From Pseudomonas alcaligenes (GTDB lineage Bacteria > Pseudomonadota > Gammaproteobacteria > Pseudomonadales > Pseudomonadaceae), in the NCBI RefSeq assembly GCF_014490745.1, contig NZ_LZEU01000001.1:1325501-1389500 (forward strand): a stretch of 64,000 nt of DNA, in the 5' to 3' direction. Shown here in pieces: positions 44,268 through 52,702 of the stretch (its first letter is position 1; every line of letters starts with the position of its first letter). The position numbers and the translations under genes were made by a program. Under the pieces are notes generated by a model. That model made no database searches, was not told where the DNA came from, and saw only the letters and a list, made by a program, of their open reading frames with translations.

Positions 44268-44693
44268 ATGAAAGAGCAGATCGAGACGCTGGCGCGCCTG
44301 GCCAGCCTGCGTGGCAGCCGGGTGCAGGAGATGCTGGGGCGGGTCAACTACCAGCGCAACCTGTGCCAGCGCTACCGCAACAACATCACCGGCCTGACCC
44401 GCCTGTGCGGCTTCTCGCTGCCGGTCAACACCTCGCTGCAGCGCAGCAACCAGCAGCAGTACAAGGTCACCCTGTACAAGATGCTGGAATTGCAGCGCCG
44501 CGAACTGGGGGTGGCCGAGCAGATGCTGGCGCGCATCCAGGGCGAGTTGCTGCAGGCGATGCGCAACGAGAAGGTCATCACCCAACTGATCGACAGCAAG
44601 ATGGGCCAGTGGCAGGAGTTGCTGGCGCGCCAGGAACAGAAGATTCAGGATGGCCTGGCCGCCCAGGCCTGGTGGCGCGCCCAGGTGAGTTGA
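44268..44693 (+). CDS. fliJ: flagellar export chaperone-escort FliJ (lateral system)
   Basis: 141 residues from the ATG at 44268, directly after the fliI stop. Almost entirely helical coiled coil (IETLARLASLRGSRVQEMLGRVNYQRNLCQRYRNNITGLTRLCG, LYKMLELQRRELGVAEQMLARIQGELLQAMRNEKV), which is the FliJ pattern. It docks in the FliI ring and escorts empty chaperones. Last gene of fliEFGHIJ before an 80-base gap and flgM. Confidence 0.88.
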   Translation: MKEQIETLARLASLRGSRVQEMLGRVNYQRNLCQRYRNNITGLTRLCGFSLPVNTSLQRSNQQQYKVTLYKMLELQRRELGVAEQMLARIQGELLQAMRNEKVITQLIDSKMGQWQELLARQEQKIQDGLAAQAWWRAQVS

Positions 44694-44773
44694 GCGGGCG
44701 TGGAAAAATCGATTTAAGTTTTCTCGCGAACGGGTCGCCTGTTTGCCTGTAACCACCTTTGTTGGACGTCATC

Positions 44774-45055
44774 ATGGAAATCACCCGGCAATTCAAGCCC
44801 GCTTTCACCGCTCAGACCGAGAGCGCCAGTACGACCCGCCAGGCGCCGGCCAGTGCGGCGGCGAAGGCCGTCAGCCAGCCGGCCAGCGAGGGCCTGCCCC
44901 TGGAGCAGCTGCAGGAGGCCCTGGGCAGCCTGCCGGAAATCGACCTGAGCAAGGTCGAGGCGATCAAGCAGGCCCTGCAGCGCGGCGAGATCAGCGTCGA
45001 TGTCGGCGCGCTGTCGCGCAGCATGCTGGCCTACCACAACGGCAGCGATGCGTGA
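44774..45055 (+). CDS. flgM: anti-sigma28 factor FlgM (lateral system)
   Basis: 93 residues from the ATG at 44774. The C-terminal sigma28-binding half is diagnostic: EIDLSKVEAIKQALQRGEISVDVGALSRSMLAYH. The N-terminal half is unstructured and Ala/Ser-rich, as needed for export. It should hold the cluster's own FliA inactive until the hook is complete and it is secreted. Its gene lies behind fliJ rather than beside flgA. The stop overlaps the flgN start (GTGA). Confidence 0.93.
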   Translation: MEITRQFKPAFTAQTESASTTRQAPASAAAKAVSQPASEGLPLEQLQEALGSLPEIDLSKVEAIKQALQRGEISVDVGALSRSMLAYHNGSDA

Positions 45056-45489
45056 TCGAGCGGCGTGACCAGCTGCTGGCGGTGGTCGAGCGCGACATCC
45101 AGCACGACTGCACCGACTACCTCAGTCTGCGCGGCCTGATGCAGGAGCTGTACAGCCACCTAATGAGTCGCGACTGCCCGCGCATCGACCTGATCAATCA
45201 CCAGGTCGAGGGGCTGGTCGAGGCCATCCGCCAGCGCGCCGAGCGGCGCAGCAAGGCGCTCGGCGCCTTTCGCCTGGAGATGGACGGCGAGGGCATGCAG
45301 TGCCTGCTCGACAGCTACCCGCCGGCGCGGCGCAATGCCCTGCAGCAGAACTGGCAGCAGCTCGGCCAACTGGCCGGCCAGTGCCAGCGCCTGAACGAGC
45401 GCAACGGCCAGCTGCTGGCCATGCACCACGACATCCTCAGCCAGCTCCTCGCCGCCCAGTCCGACGGCGGCCTGTACGTCCAGCACTAG
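45052..45489 (+). CDS. flgN: hook-filament junction chaperone FlgN (lateral system)
   Basis: 145 residues from a GTG at 45052 that overlaps the flgM stop. Helical throughout (LLAVVERDIQHDCTDYLSLRGLMQELYSHLMSRDCPRIDLINHQVEGLVEAIRQRAERR pattern; C-terminal ARRNALQQNWQQLGQLAGQCQRLNERNGQLLAMHHD), which matches FlgN. It chaperones FlgK and FlgL for export. Assignment relies on the helical pattern and on the flgM partner. Confidence 0.85.
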   Translation: MIERRDQLLAVVERDIQHDCTDYLSLRGLMQELYSHLMSRDCPRIDLINHQVEGLVEAIRQRAERRSKALGAFRLEMDGEGMQCLLDSYPPARRNALQQNWQQLGQLAGQCQRLNERNGQLLAMHHDILSQLLAAQSDGGLYVQH

Positions 45490-45614
45490 CGCGTCCTGCC
45501 CGGCGCCGCTATGGCGGTGTCCCTCTATAGGTTTTTCCACCCTTTTCCCGAGTACGCCCTGGCTCTTGTGGCGCGGCCGTTGCCCTGTGCCTGCAGGGTT
45601 CGCCGGCGCTTAAC

Positions 45615-45638
45615 AAAGGCGGCGCCAGGGTCGCCTTT
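45615..45638 (+). terminator. possible terminator in the flgN-fliD gap
   Basis: AAAGGCG pairs with CGCCTTT around a 10-base loop, followed by ATAG. Weak because no T-run follows. The rest of the 322-base gap holds no gene that I can support. Confidence 0.3.
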
Positions 45639-45769
45639 ATAGATCACCAGTCCGTTGTCCGGCGCAGGCGGAAGCAGGCCTTCCTGCTGTCTGTTCCAGC
45701 GCCGCTGGCGGAAGTTTTTCTTCTCCATTGCTCGATGCTATTTCCATGTAAATCAATGGCTTATGGCGT

Positions 45770-45785
45770 TGGCACCGATATTGCT
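45770..45785 (+). promoter_or_regulatory. sigma54 promoter of the fliD-motB operon
   Basis: TGGCACCGATATTGCT matches TGGCAC-N5-TTGCW at every defined base, with GG and GC spaced by 10. Transcription should start about 11 bases downstream, leaving a short leader with AAAGAGGT before the fliD ATG at 45812. Confidence 0.88.
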
Positions 45786-45811
45786 CAATACAGCGCAAAG
45801 AGGTATTCGAC

Positions 45812-47116
45812 ATGGCAATTGATTCCGACTACGTCCAGCAGATGGCCACGCAACTGGCCCAGTACGACATCCAGGCCGCTCAGGCTCGGGCGACGCGCAG
45901 CCAGACGAAATACAACACCGAGTTGAAAGCGGTCAGCGATCTGAAGTCGGCATTGAGCACCTTCACCTCGGCGGTCAAGGGGCTCAAGAGCACCACCGGC
46001 AAGACCGACAGCATGCTGATCAACAGCGCCACGTTCAGCAGCGAGGGCTATGCCACCGCCAGTGTCGGCGCCAGTGCGGTCAGCGGCAGTTACGATTTCT
46101 TCGTCAAGCAGCTGGCCAGCAAGGATCAGATGGCGCTGCAGGGCCTTACCGACGCCGACCTGGGCAGCGGCAGCCTGACCATCGGCCAGGGCAGCGACTC
46201 GTTCAGCATCGACATGAGCAGCATTACCAGCCTCGACGGCCTGGCCAAGGCGATCAATGACGCCACGGACAACAGCGGGGTCAAGGCCACCCTGGTGCGC
46301 AGCAACGGCCAGGTCAACCTGGTACTGACCAGCGAGGAAACCGGCGCCGACCAGGCGATCAGCATCGGCAGCACCAACAGCACCGTGCAGACCGCCATCG
46401 ACGGGCGCAAGCAGCTGTCCAGCGCCAAGGACGCCATCGTCTACCTGGGCGGCCAGAGCGGGGTCGAGCTGACCAACAGCAGCAACACCTTCGACGATGC
46501 CATCGCCGGCGTCAGCCTGACCTTCACCAAGGTCACCGGCCCCGACGACGAGCTGCTGACCCTGGATGTCGGTCAGGACACCAGCGCGACCAAGGACAAA
46601 CTGCAGAAGTTCATCGATGCCTTCAACACCCTGATGACCAGCATCGGCTCGCTGACCAGCAGCGGCAGCGACACCACTGCGCGTGGCGTGCTGGCCGGCG
46701 ATGCCGGGGTGATGGCGATCAAGTCGGTGGTCAACAACCTGATACGCACCGAGTTCGGCGGCACCTCGCTGATCAACTTCGGCGTCAGTGCCAGCAGCAG
46801 CGGCAAGCTGACCCTCGACACCACGGCGTTCGAGAAGGCCATCGGCAATGACCCGGATGGCTTCGAAACGCTGTTCACCGGCAAGGGCAACCTGATCGAC
46901 AGCCTGGACAGCTCGCTGAAGATCTACACCAGTGCCAGCACCGGCATGCTCACCACGCGGGTCAATAGCCTCAACGAGCGCCTGAGCAAGATCAACGAAG
47001 ACTTCGAGACCCTGCAGCTGCGCTACGACAGCTCCTACAGCCGCTACCTCAAGCAGTACACCAACCTCATGCAGGTCATGACCTCCATGGAACAAACCAC
47101 CGGCCTGTTCGTATGA
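45812..47116 (+). CDS. fliD: flagellar filament cap protein FliD (lateral system; LafB-like)
   Basis: 434 residues, ATG with AAAGAGGT upstream. The N-terminal coiled D0 part (DYVQQMATQLAQYDIQAAQARATRSQTKYNTELKAVSDLKSALSTF landmarks) and the C-terminal part (SLNERLSKINEDFETLQLRYDSSYSRYLKQYTNLMQVMTSMEQT) match FliD. The middle DLGSGSLTIGQGSDSFSIDMSSITSLDGLAKAIND region is the cap family signature. It caps the filament and folds flagellin. First gene of the sigma54 operon; overlaps fliS by 4 bases. Confidence 0.95.
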   Translation: MAIDSDYVQQMATQLAQYDIQAAQARATRSQTKYNTELKAVSDLKSALSTFTSAVKGLKSTTGKTDSMLINSATFSSEGYATASVGASAVSGSYDFFVKQLASKDQMALQGLTDADLGSGSLTIGQGSDSFSIDMSSITSLDGLAKAINDATDNSGVKATLVRSNGQVNLVLTSEETGADQAISIGSTNSTVQTAIDGRKQLSSAKDAIVYLGGQSGVELTNSSNTFDDAIAGVSLTFTKVTGPDDELLTLDVGQDTSATKDKLQKFIDAFNTLMTSIGSLTSSGSDTTARGVLAGDAGVMAIKSVVNNLIRTEFGGTSLINFGVSASSSGKLTLDTTAFEKAIGNDPDGFETLFTGKGNLIDSLDSSLKIYTSASTGMLTTRVNSLNERLSKINEDFETLQLRYDSSYSRYLKQYTNLMQVMTSMEQTTGLFV

Positions 47117-47508
47117 ATCCCTACAACCTGAATGACGGTTTTGACAGCTACCGCTCGGTCGACCTGGAGGCCAAGGCGGCTTCTTCCTCGCCCTACCAGC
47201 TGGTGCTGATGCTGTTCGACGGCCTGCTCGACGAGCTGGCCCGCGCCCGCGGCCACATCGAGGGCAAGCGCTACCAGCAGAAGGGCCGTTCCCTGGAGAA
47301 GTGCCTGAACATCCTCAACGGCCTCAGCAGCGCTCTCGATTACGAGGGTGGCGGCGAGGTGGTGCAGGGCCTGGCGCGGCTCTACGACTACTGCATCTAC
47401 CGCATCTCCGAGGTCAGCGTGAGCCTGTCGCTCGCCGACCTGGACGAAGTGGTACGCCTGCTCGGTGTGCTGCGCGAGGGCTGGGAGGGCGTCAGTGCCG
47501 CCCGTTGA
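47113..47508 (+). CDS. fliS: flagellin export chaperone FliS (lateral system; LafC-like)
   Basis: 131 residues. The signature SPYQLVLMLFDGLLDELARARGHIEGKRYQQKGRSLEKCLNIL is typical of FliS (landmarks SPYQLVLMLFDG and LxxLNxGLD-like LNGLSSALD). It binds newly made flagellin and prevents premature polymerisation. Starts in the fliD stop (ATGA) and overlaps the next gene by 14 bases. Confidence 0.95.
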   Translation: MNPYNLNDGFDSYRSVDLEAKAASSSPYQLVLMLFDGLLDELARARGHIEGKRYQQKGRSLEKCLNILNGLSSALDYEGGGEVVQGLARLYDYCIYRISEVSVSLSLADLDEVVRLLGVLREGWEGVSAAR

Positions 47509-47815
47509 TGAAGACTGCCGGCAACTGCTCGAGCTGTATCGCCAGCTCGAGCAGGTGTTCGGACGCAAGGATTGGGCGGCGCTGGCCAGCACCGACCTGG
47601 CGATCCGTCGGCAACTGCAGGCACTGGTCGGGCGCGGGCAACTGAGCCCGGAAGCCAGCTCGGTGCGTCAGCGCCTGCAGCAGCTACATGCCCAGGCCTA
47701 TGCGGCCTGTGCCGATGAATGTGAACGACTGCGGCGTCTGCTGCTGTCGCACCTGGATTACGCCGAAGGGCGCTCGGCCTACCTGCAGGTCGATTCACTG
47801 CGCAGCAGGAGCTGA
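47495..47815 (+). CDS. FliT-like export chaperone (LafD-like)
   Basis: 106 residues from a GTG at 47495, chosen for the GGGAGGG ribosome site 5 bases upstream inside fliS. A four-helix, Leu/Arg/Gln-rich protein without motifs (CRQLLELYRQLEQVFGRKDW, LQALVGRG, ERLRRLLLSHLDYAEGRSAY). Identity rests on position after fliS and on its size and helicity, as for FliT/LafD. Chaperone of the FliD cap is the probable role. Confidence 0.75.
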   Translation: MPPVDEDCRQLLELYRQLEQVFGRKDWAALASTDLAIRRQLQALVGRGQLSPEASSVRQRLQQLHAQAYAACADECERLRRLLLSHLDYAEGRSAYLQVDSLRSRS

Positions 47816-47817
47816 AC

Positions 47818-48966
47818 GTGTTGCAACTGATGACGAGCCCGGCCCAGCCGGCCGCGGCCCAGGCCGCTGACGCACTGCCGATGCCGAACCCGGCCGGCCA
47901 GGCCAACCAGGATGGTGCGCTAGCGCCTGCCCAGGCCTTTGCCGTGCTGGCCGAGATTCCGGCCGAGCCGGCGGTGGACGCAGCGCCGCTGCTACCGGCG
48001 CTCTTGGCCGAGGGCGCTGTGCTGCCCGCGGAGCTGGTGGACGCCGCGCAGCCGGCCGAGCGCGTGCCAGCGGATGCGGCGCTCGAGCAGCCGCCCGGCG
48101 CGCAGCAGGAGCTGACGGCCGAACAGTGGCTGCTGAGCATGCTCGGTCAGCAGCAGATCCAGGTCGCCGCCCGTGAGAGCGCGGCACCGACGAACCCTGG
48201 CGCGGTGGCCAGCATGCGTCTGCCGGCCGAGGGCGGCCTCAGTCGCCAGACGCAGGTAGCCGCGCCGGCGGCGGATGCGGCGAGCCAGCAGCCGGCCACT
48301 CAGCTGCCGCCGGCTACCACCAAACACGCCGGGGACGAGGCACTGGCCGCATTGCTGGCCCGACTGCCGGCCCAGGCCGGCGAGGCGCCAGCCGCCGCGC
48401 CGGCGACTGGCGATGCCGCCAGTGCCGCGCTCGGCAGCAGCCTGCTGAGCCAGGCCACGCTGGCCAGTCCGGCGCAGGTCGGCGAGCCGGTTGGCAACGC
48501 GGCGGCGCCGAGCCACCTCAATCAGCAGCTCAAGCTGGAGTCGCCGCAGGCCAAGTGGGGCGAGCAGATGCTCGGCGCCCTGCGCGACAACGTCGAGCTG
48601 CAGCTGCAGCAGAAGGTGCAGAGCGCCACCATTCGCCTCGATCCGCCGGAGCTGGGCAGCCTGGAGATTCTCCTCAGCCACGAGTCAGGCCGCCTCAACG
48701 TGCAGATCGCCGCCGGCAACGGCGACGTCGCCCGCCTGCTGCAGCAGACCAGCGAGCGCCTGCGCCAGGAACTGGTGGGGCAGAACTTCCTGCAGGTCAA
48801 CGTGCAGGTGTCCGCCGACAGCCAGTCCGGCCAGTCCGGGCAGCAGCAGGCGCGCACTCGCTGGCAGGCCGAGGAGCCGGTGCTGGCGGCTGCGCCGCAG
48901 GCCGCCGAGCCGGCTGCTACGGCGCGCACGGAACGGGCAGGCCGCGACGTGCTGGTCACGGTGTAA
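47818..48966 (+). CDS. fliK: hook-length control protein FliK (lateral system; LafE-like)
   Basis: 382 residues from a GTG at 47818 with AGGAG upstream. The first about 230 residues are Ala/Pro/Gln-rich and low-complexity, as expected of the molecular ruler. The C-terminal domain is diagnostic: WGEQMLGALRDNVELQLQQKVQSATIRLDPPELGSLEI, GRLNVQIAAGNGDVARLLQQTSERLRQELVGQNFL. It measures the hook and triggers the FlhB switch. Confidence 0.92.
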   Translation: MLQLMTSPAQPAAAQAADALPMPNPAGQANQDGALAPAQAFAVLAEIPAEPAVDAAPLLPALLAEGAVLPAELVDAAQPAERVPADAALEQPPGAQQELTAEQWLLSMLGQQQIQVAARESAAPTNPGAVASMRLPAEGGLSRQTQVAAPAADAASQQPATQLPPATTKHAGDEALAALLARLPAQAGEAPAAAPATGDAASAALGSSLLSQATLASPAQVGEPVGNAAAPSHLNQQLKLESPQAKWGEQMLGALRDNVELQLQQKVQSATIRLDPPELGSLEILLSHESGRLNVQIAAGNGDVARLLQQTSERLRQELVGQNFLQVNVQVSADSQSGQSGQQQARTRWQAEEPVLAAAPQAAEPAATARTERAGRDVLVTV

Positions 48967-49035
48967 GGCCATTCATCAACGGCGTCCGCCACGGGCGGGG
49001 GCGATTTTTCAGCAGATCTGGACAGCGAGTTTCTT

Positions 49036-49566
49036 ATGGCAATGCCGCGGGTCATTCTTCTCATGCTCTTCCTCAACATGGCCGTGGTGCTGGGTGGGGT
49101 AGTGACCAACTACCTGCTGCTCAAGCCGCTGCTGCATGGCGGCCCGGCACCGGCTGCGGCCGCTCCGGCGGCTCCGGGTGGCGAGGCGCAGGCGGGTACC
49201 GATGGCGCCATCGCCGAGGTGGCGGCGGGGGCGGAGGGCGCCGAGGAACCGGGCGAGTACACCTTTTTCCCGGTGCAGAAGGTCATCGTCAGCCTGCGCG
49301 GCGAGCAGGGCGAGCACTACTTCGTGCTTGACCTGGTGCTGCAGGCCGAGGCCGAGGCCGACAAGAAGAAGCTCGAGCAGGCCGACCCGATGGTGCGCAG
49401 TTCGGCGGTGGCCTATCTGTCGTCGCTGAAGTTCGAGGAGCTGCGCGCCCTGCCGATTCCCGAGTTGCAGGGGCGCCTGGAGACGGCCCTGCTGGCCGAC
49501 TTCGCCGGGCGCAAGGTGCTGGCGCCGTTCCAGCACGTGCTGGTCAGCAAGATGCTGGTGCAGTAA
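49036..49566 (+). CDS. fliL: stator-associated membrane protein FliL (lateral system; LafF-like)
   Basis: 176 residues. One transmembrane helix (VILLMLFLNMAVVLGGVVTNYLLL), then an Ala/Gly/Glu-rich linker and the FliL periplasmic domain: YTFFPVQKVIVSLRGEQGEHYFVLDLVLQAEAEADKKKLEQADPMVRSSAVAYLSSLKFEELRALP pattern. It stabilises stator engagement and is often needed for swarming. Lies before fliA in the same operon. Confidence 0.9.
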   Translation: MAMPRVILLMLFLNMAVVLGGVVTNYLLLKPLLHGGPAPAAAAPAAPGGEAQAGTDGAIAEVAAGAEGAEEPGEYTFFPVQKVIVSLRGEQGEHYFVLDLVLQAEAEADKKKLEQADPMVRSSAVAYLSSLKFEELRALPIPELQGRLETALLADFAGRKVLAPFQHVLVSKMLVQ

Positions 49567-49572
49567 GCCGCC

Positions 49573-50298
49573 ATGCATGCCGTCGACTACGACTATGCCG
49601 CGAGTGCCGCGCCGCGTGCCCTGTTCGCACCGGGTGCCGAGCAGCGCTGGGTGCGCCAGTACCTGCCGCTGGTCAAGCGCATCGTCAGTCAGCTGTCGCT
49701 GCAGGCCAGCCAGGTGCTGGATTGCGAGGACATGGAGCAGATCGGCCTGATGGGCCTGCTCGAATGCCTGCGCCGCTACGGCGAACCGGATGAGCAGTTC
49801 GGTCGCTTCGCTGCCCTGCGCATCCGCGGCGCCATTCTCGACGAGCTGCGCCGCCAGGACTGGCGTCCGCGTCAGTTGCGCCAGCAGGTGCACAAGGTGC
49901 GCGACAGCATCCGCAGCCTGAGCCGCCAGCTCGGCCGCGCGCCGCTGGAAGAGGAAATCCTCGCCCATACCGGGCTGGAGGCGAAGGACTACCAGGAGTT
50001 TCTCTGGGCCGATTCCTCGGAGGCCATCGAGAGCCTCGACGAGCTGTTGCAGAACGGCCATGAAAGTTTTCCCGAGGCCGGCGACGGCCTGGAAGAGCGG
50101 CTGATCAAGGAGCGCCTGCTGGAGCAGGCGCTGAGTCAGTTGAACGAGCGCGAGCGGTTGATCCTCACGCTGTATTACCAGCACGAGCTGAGCCTCAAGG
50201 AGATCGCCCTGGTGCTGGATCTGACCGATGCGCGGGTGTGCCAGCTGAGCAAGCAGGCGCTGACCAAGGCCTGCCGTTTTTTAACCGATAAAACCTAG
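49573..50298 (+). CDS. fliA: flagellar sigma factor 28 (FliA/LafS-like)
   Basis: 241 residues. Region 2 (YLPLVKRIVSQLSLQASQ, DCEDMEQIGLMGLLECLRRY, FGRFAALRIRGAILDELRRQDW), region 3 (RQLRQQVHKVRDSIRSLSRQLGRAPLEEEILAHTGL) and region 4 (LNERERLILTLYYQHELSLKEIALVLDLTDARVCQLSKQAL) are intact. It directs flagellin and other late genes and is held by FlgM. Being inside the sigma54 fliD operon makes it a dedicated, LafK-dependent sigma factor for this second flagellum. Confidence 0.95.
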   Translation: MHAVDYDYAASAAPRALFAPGAEQRWVRQYLPLVKRIVSQLSLQASQVLDCEDMEQIGLMGLLECLRRYGEPDEQFGRFAALRIRGAILDELRRQDWRPRQLRQQVHKVRDSIRSLSRQLGRAPLEEEILAHTGLEAKDYQEFLWADSSEAIESLDELLQNGHESFPEAGDGLEERLIKERLLEQALSQLNERERLILTLYYQHELSLKEIALVLDLTDARVCQLSKQALTKACRFLTDKT

Positions 50299-50308
50299 TT
50301 GTGATGCC

Positions 50309-51184
50309 ATGCAGAAACTAATCGGAGCGTTGATCATTGTCGCCTGTGTGCTGGGCGGCTACACCATGGCCCACGGCGAGCTGGCGATGCTCTGGCAGCC
50401 GGCCGAGATGCTGATCATCCTGGGGGCCGGCATCGGCACCCTGGTGGTGGCCAACCCCAGGGAGGTGCTGCACGAGATGTGCGTGCAGCTCAAGGGCGTG
50501 TTCGTCTACAAGCGCCGCGGCGAGGAGTTCCAGCGCCAGTTGCTGATGATGCTCTACGAGCTGCTGGAGATGGTCGATGCCGGTGGCCTCAAGGTGCTCG
50601 ACGAGCATATCGAGAACCCGGAGCAGAGCGAGCTGTTCGCCAAGTACCCGCTGATCCTTCAGGAAAACAACCTGATGGCCTTCGTCGCCGACAACTTCCG
50701 CCTGATGGCCATGGGCAAGATCAGCGCCCATGAGCTGGAAGGTTTCCTCGAGCAGGAACTAGAGGCCATGGAGCACGCCCTGCTGCAGCCGGCGCGCTCG
50801 CTGCACAAGGTAGGTGAGGCGATGCCGGGCTTCGGTATCCTTGCCGCGATCATGGGTATCGTCATCACCATGGGCAACATCGGCGGCTCGGTGGCCGAAG
50901 TCGGCGCCCATGTGGCGGCGGCCCTGGTCGGTACCTTCCTCGGCATCTTCTGCTGCTACTGCCTGATGGATCCGCTGTCCAACGCCATGACCCAGCGGAT
51001 CAAGACCGAGCTGTCGGCCCTCGAATGCGTACGCACCACTCTGGTCGCCCATGTGGCCGGCAAGCCCACCCTGCTGGCGGTGGACGCCGGGCGCAAGCTG
51101 ATCGAGCAGGACGTCAAACCGGCCTTCAAACTGCTGGAAACCTGGGTGACCCAGTACGAAGAAGAGCGGGACGCGGCAGCATGA
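50309..51184 (+). CDS. motA: flagellar stator subunit MotA (lateral system; LafT-like)
   Basis: 291 residues with four transmembrane helices (about 3-22, 32-50, 170-190, 200-222). The proline landmark of MotA is present in GEAMPGFGILAAIMGIVITMGNIGG. The cytosolic loop has KRRGEEFQRQLLMMLYELLEMV with the charged residues that push FliG. Forms the ion channel with MotB. Ends in an ATGA overlap with motB. Confidence 0.95.
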   Translation: MQKLIGALIIVACVLGGYTMAHGELAMLWQPAEMLIILGAGIGTLVVANPREVLHEMCVQLKGVFVYKRRGEEFQRQLLMMLYELLEMVDAGGLKVLDEHIENPEQSELFAKYPLILQENNLMAFVADNFRLMAMGKISAHELEGFLEQELEAMEHALLQPARSLHKVGEAMPGFGILAAIMGIVITMGNIGGSVAEVGAHVAAALVGTFLGIFCCYCLMDPLSNAMTQRIKTELSALECVRTTLVAHVAGKPTLLAVDAGRKLIEQDVKPAFKLLETWVTQYEEERDAAA

Positions 51185-52215
51185 GCATGAGGGGCAAGGC
51201 GGCCAGCAAGGATCGCGAGATCATCATCAAGCGGCGCCGCAAGGGTGGTCATGAAGAGGCCCACGGCGGAGCCTGGAAGGTAGCGTTCGCCGACTTCACC
51301 ATGGCCATGATGGCGCTGTTCATGGTGCTGTGGATCGTCCAGCCGCAGAGTCACATGGAGAACCCGGCGTCCGGAGAGCTGCAGAGCAACCCGCTGGTCG
51401 ACGGCGGTGCCGGGGTGTTCGACGGCTCCAGCAAGAATCCCATCGAGCTGGACGGCCTGCCCATGCCGGTGCGCCCGCAGCTCCTGGCCCAGGGCGCCGG
51501 CAGCGAGCACGAGGCCGTGCCGGCCAAGCCCGCCGCAGCCCAGGCCGATCCTGCGCAAGCAGAGGCCGGCAAGGACGAGCAGGAACCGCGGCACTACCGC
51601 TCGAATGCCGACCTGGAAGAGCTGGCGGCGCTGATCCGCCAGGTCTCCGGCAAGGTCGATGCGCTGGCCAATATCGAGGTGAACGTGGTGCCCCAGGGCC
51701 TGCGCATCCTGATCAAGGATGACCAGCAGCGCTTCATGTTCGAGCGCGGCAGCGCCAACCTCGATCCGCATTTCAAGACCCTGCTGGGGGCGCTGGCCGG
51801 GGTGCTGGCCAAGGTCGACAACAAGCTGATTCTCAGTGGTCACACCGATGCTGCGCAGTACCGCGGCAAGGCCGGCTACAACAACTGGAACCTGTCTGGC
51901 GACCGCGCCCTGCGTGCGCGCAACGTGCTGGTGGACACCGGCCTGCCAGCGGCCAATGTGCTGCAGGTGACCGCCCAGGCCGATGGCATGCCGCTGCGCC
52001 CGGACGACCCACTGAACGGCGCCAACCGGCGCATCGAGGTGCTGCTGCTGACCGACAGCGCGGAGAGCCTGTACCGCCAGCTGTTCGGCGAGGGTTATGC
52101 CCAGGTGCAGTATTCGCAGCAGGGTGCCACCTTCGTGGCCGGCTCCAGCGCGGCGCCGGCCCAGCCGGTGGCACCCGCCGAGCCCGCTGCCGCCGCGCCG
52201 GCGGCCAAGCTCTGA
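51181..52215 (+). CDS. motB: flagellar stator subunit MotB (lateral system; LafU-like)
   Basis: 344 residues from the ATG at 51181. After a basic start (IIIKRRRKGGHEEAHGG) the single transmembrane helix WKVAFADFTMAMMALFMVLWIVQ carries the essential Asp of the ion path. The OmpA-like peptidoglycan-binding domain is complete (RFMFERGSANLDPHFKTLL, LSGHTDAAQY, NWNLSGDRALRARNVLV, GANRRIEVLLL). A 40-residue Ala/Pro tail closes it. Proton use is likely by comparison with LafTU; it cannot be proven here. Last gene of the fliD operon. Confidence 0.95.
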   Translation: MSMRGKAASKDREIIIKRRRKGGHEEAHGGAWKVAFADFTMAMMALFMVLWIVQPQSHMENPASGELQSNPLVDGGAGVFDGSSKNPIELDGLPMPVRPQLLAQGAGSEHEAVPAKPAAAQADPAQAEAGKDEQEPRHYRSNADLEELAALIRQVSGKVDALANIEVNVVPQGLRILIKDDQQRFMFERGSANLDPHFKTLLGALAGVLAKVDNKLILSGHTDAAQYRGKAGYNNWNLSGDRALRARNVLVDTGLPAANVLQVTAQADGMPLRPDDPLNGANRRIEVLLLTDSAESLYRQLFGEGYAQVQYSQQGATFVAGSSAAPAQPVAPAEPAAAAPAAKL

Positions 52216-52219
52216 GGCC

Positions 52220-52702
52220 TTACAGGCGCGGCGTGCTGGCGTTGCTCGGGCAGTACACCTGGCGGGTTTCCACGGCCAGGTAGCAGTGGCCGATCGGCCG
52301 CAGATTGAGGGTGGAGTTCTGCTCGCTGGCGTACAGCAGGTTGAACAGCAGGTCGTTGTCCAGGCTGCTGGACTTCTCCAGCTCGGTCACTTCACCTTTT
52401 TCCACCCGCAGGCGCAGGCGGTCGAAGAAGCCTGATTCGACGCTGCCCGAGGTACGCAGGATGGTCTGCCCCTGGCGGGTCATGGCGTAGAAGTGGCCAT
52501 CCTTGATCAGCAGGCTGTGGATGACTTCCAGCACCGTGCCATCGCTCTGCACCACGTTGCCGGCCGACTGGTAGCGGCCATTGAACTCGCTGCTGGACTG
52601 GAAGTTCAGCCACAGGCTGGCCAGGGCGGCGAGCAGGCCGGCCAGCAGCAGCGAGCCGCCGAGCAGCCAGCGGCAGGCGCCCTTGGCGAACAGGCGCTTC
52701 AT
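52220..52702 (-). CDS. small membrane protein, probable partner of the ToxR-like regulator
   Basis: 160 residues from the ATG at 52702, which overlaps the regulator's stop (ATGA). One N-terminal transmembrane helix (LLGGSLLLAGLLAALASLWL, residues 13-32) leaves about 125 residues in the periplasm, including two Cys (140 and 151: GHCYLAVETRQVYC). No motif I can name. Topology and coupling match regulator-partner pairs such as ToxR-ToxS or TcpP-TcpH, where the partner stabilises or tunes the membrane regulator. It converges with motB, 4 bases between stops. Confidence 0.75.
   Translation of the reverse strand: MKRLFAKGACRWLLGGSLLLAGLLAALASLWLNFQSSSEFNGRYQSAGNVVQSDGTVLEVIHSLLIKDGHFYAMTRQGQTILRTSGSVESGFFDRLRLRVEKGEVTELEKSSSLDNDLLFNLLYASEQNSTLNLRPIGHCYLAVETRQVYCPSNASTPRL

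Noticed and set aside
44700..44773. A sigma28-like site before flgM (TTTAAGTTT).
   Set aside because: The -35 half is fair, but the sequence 11-15 bases downstream does not match GCCGATAA.
45525..45728. A 67-codon minus-strand frame in the gap before fliD.
   Set aside because: No ribosome site, Arg/Gly-rich composition and no recognisable family; not supported as a gene.
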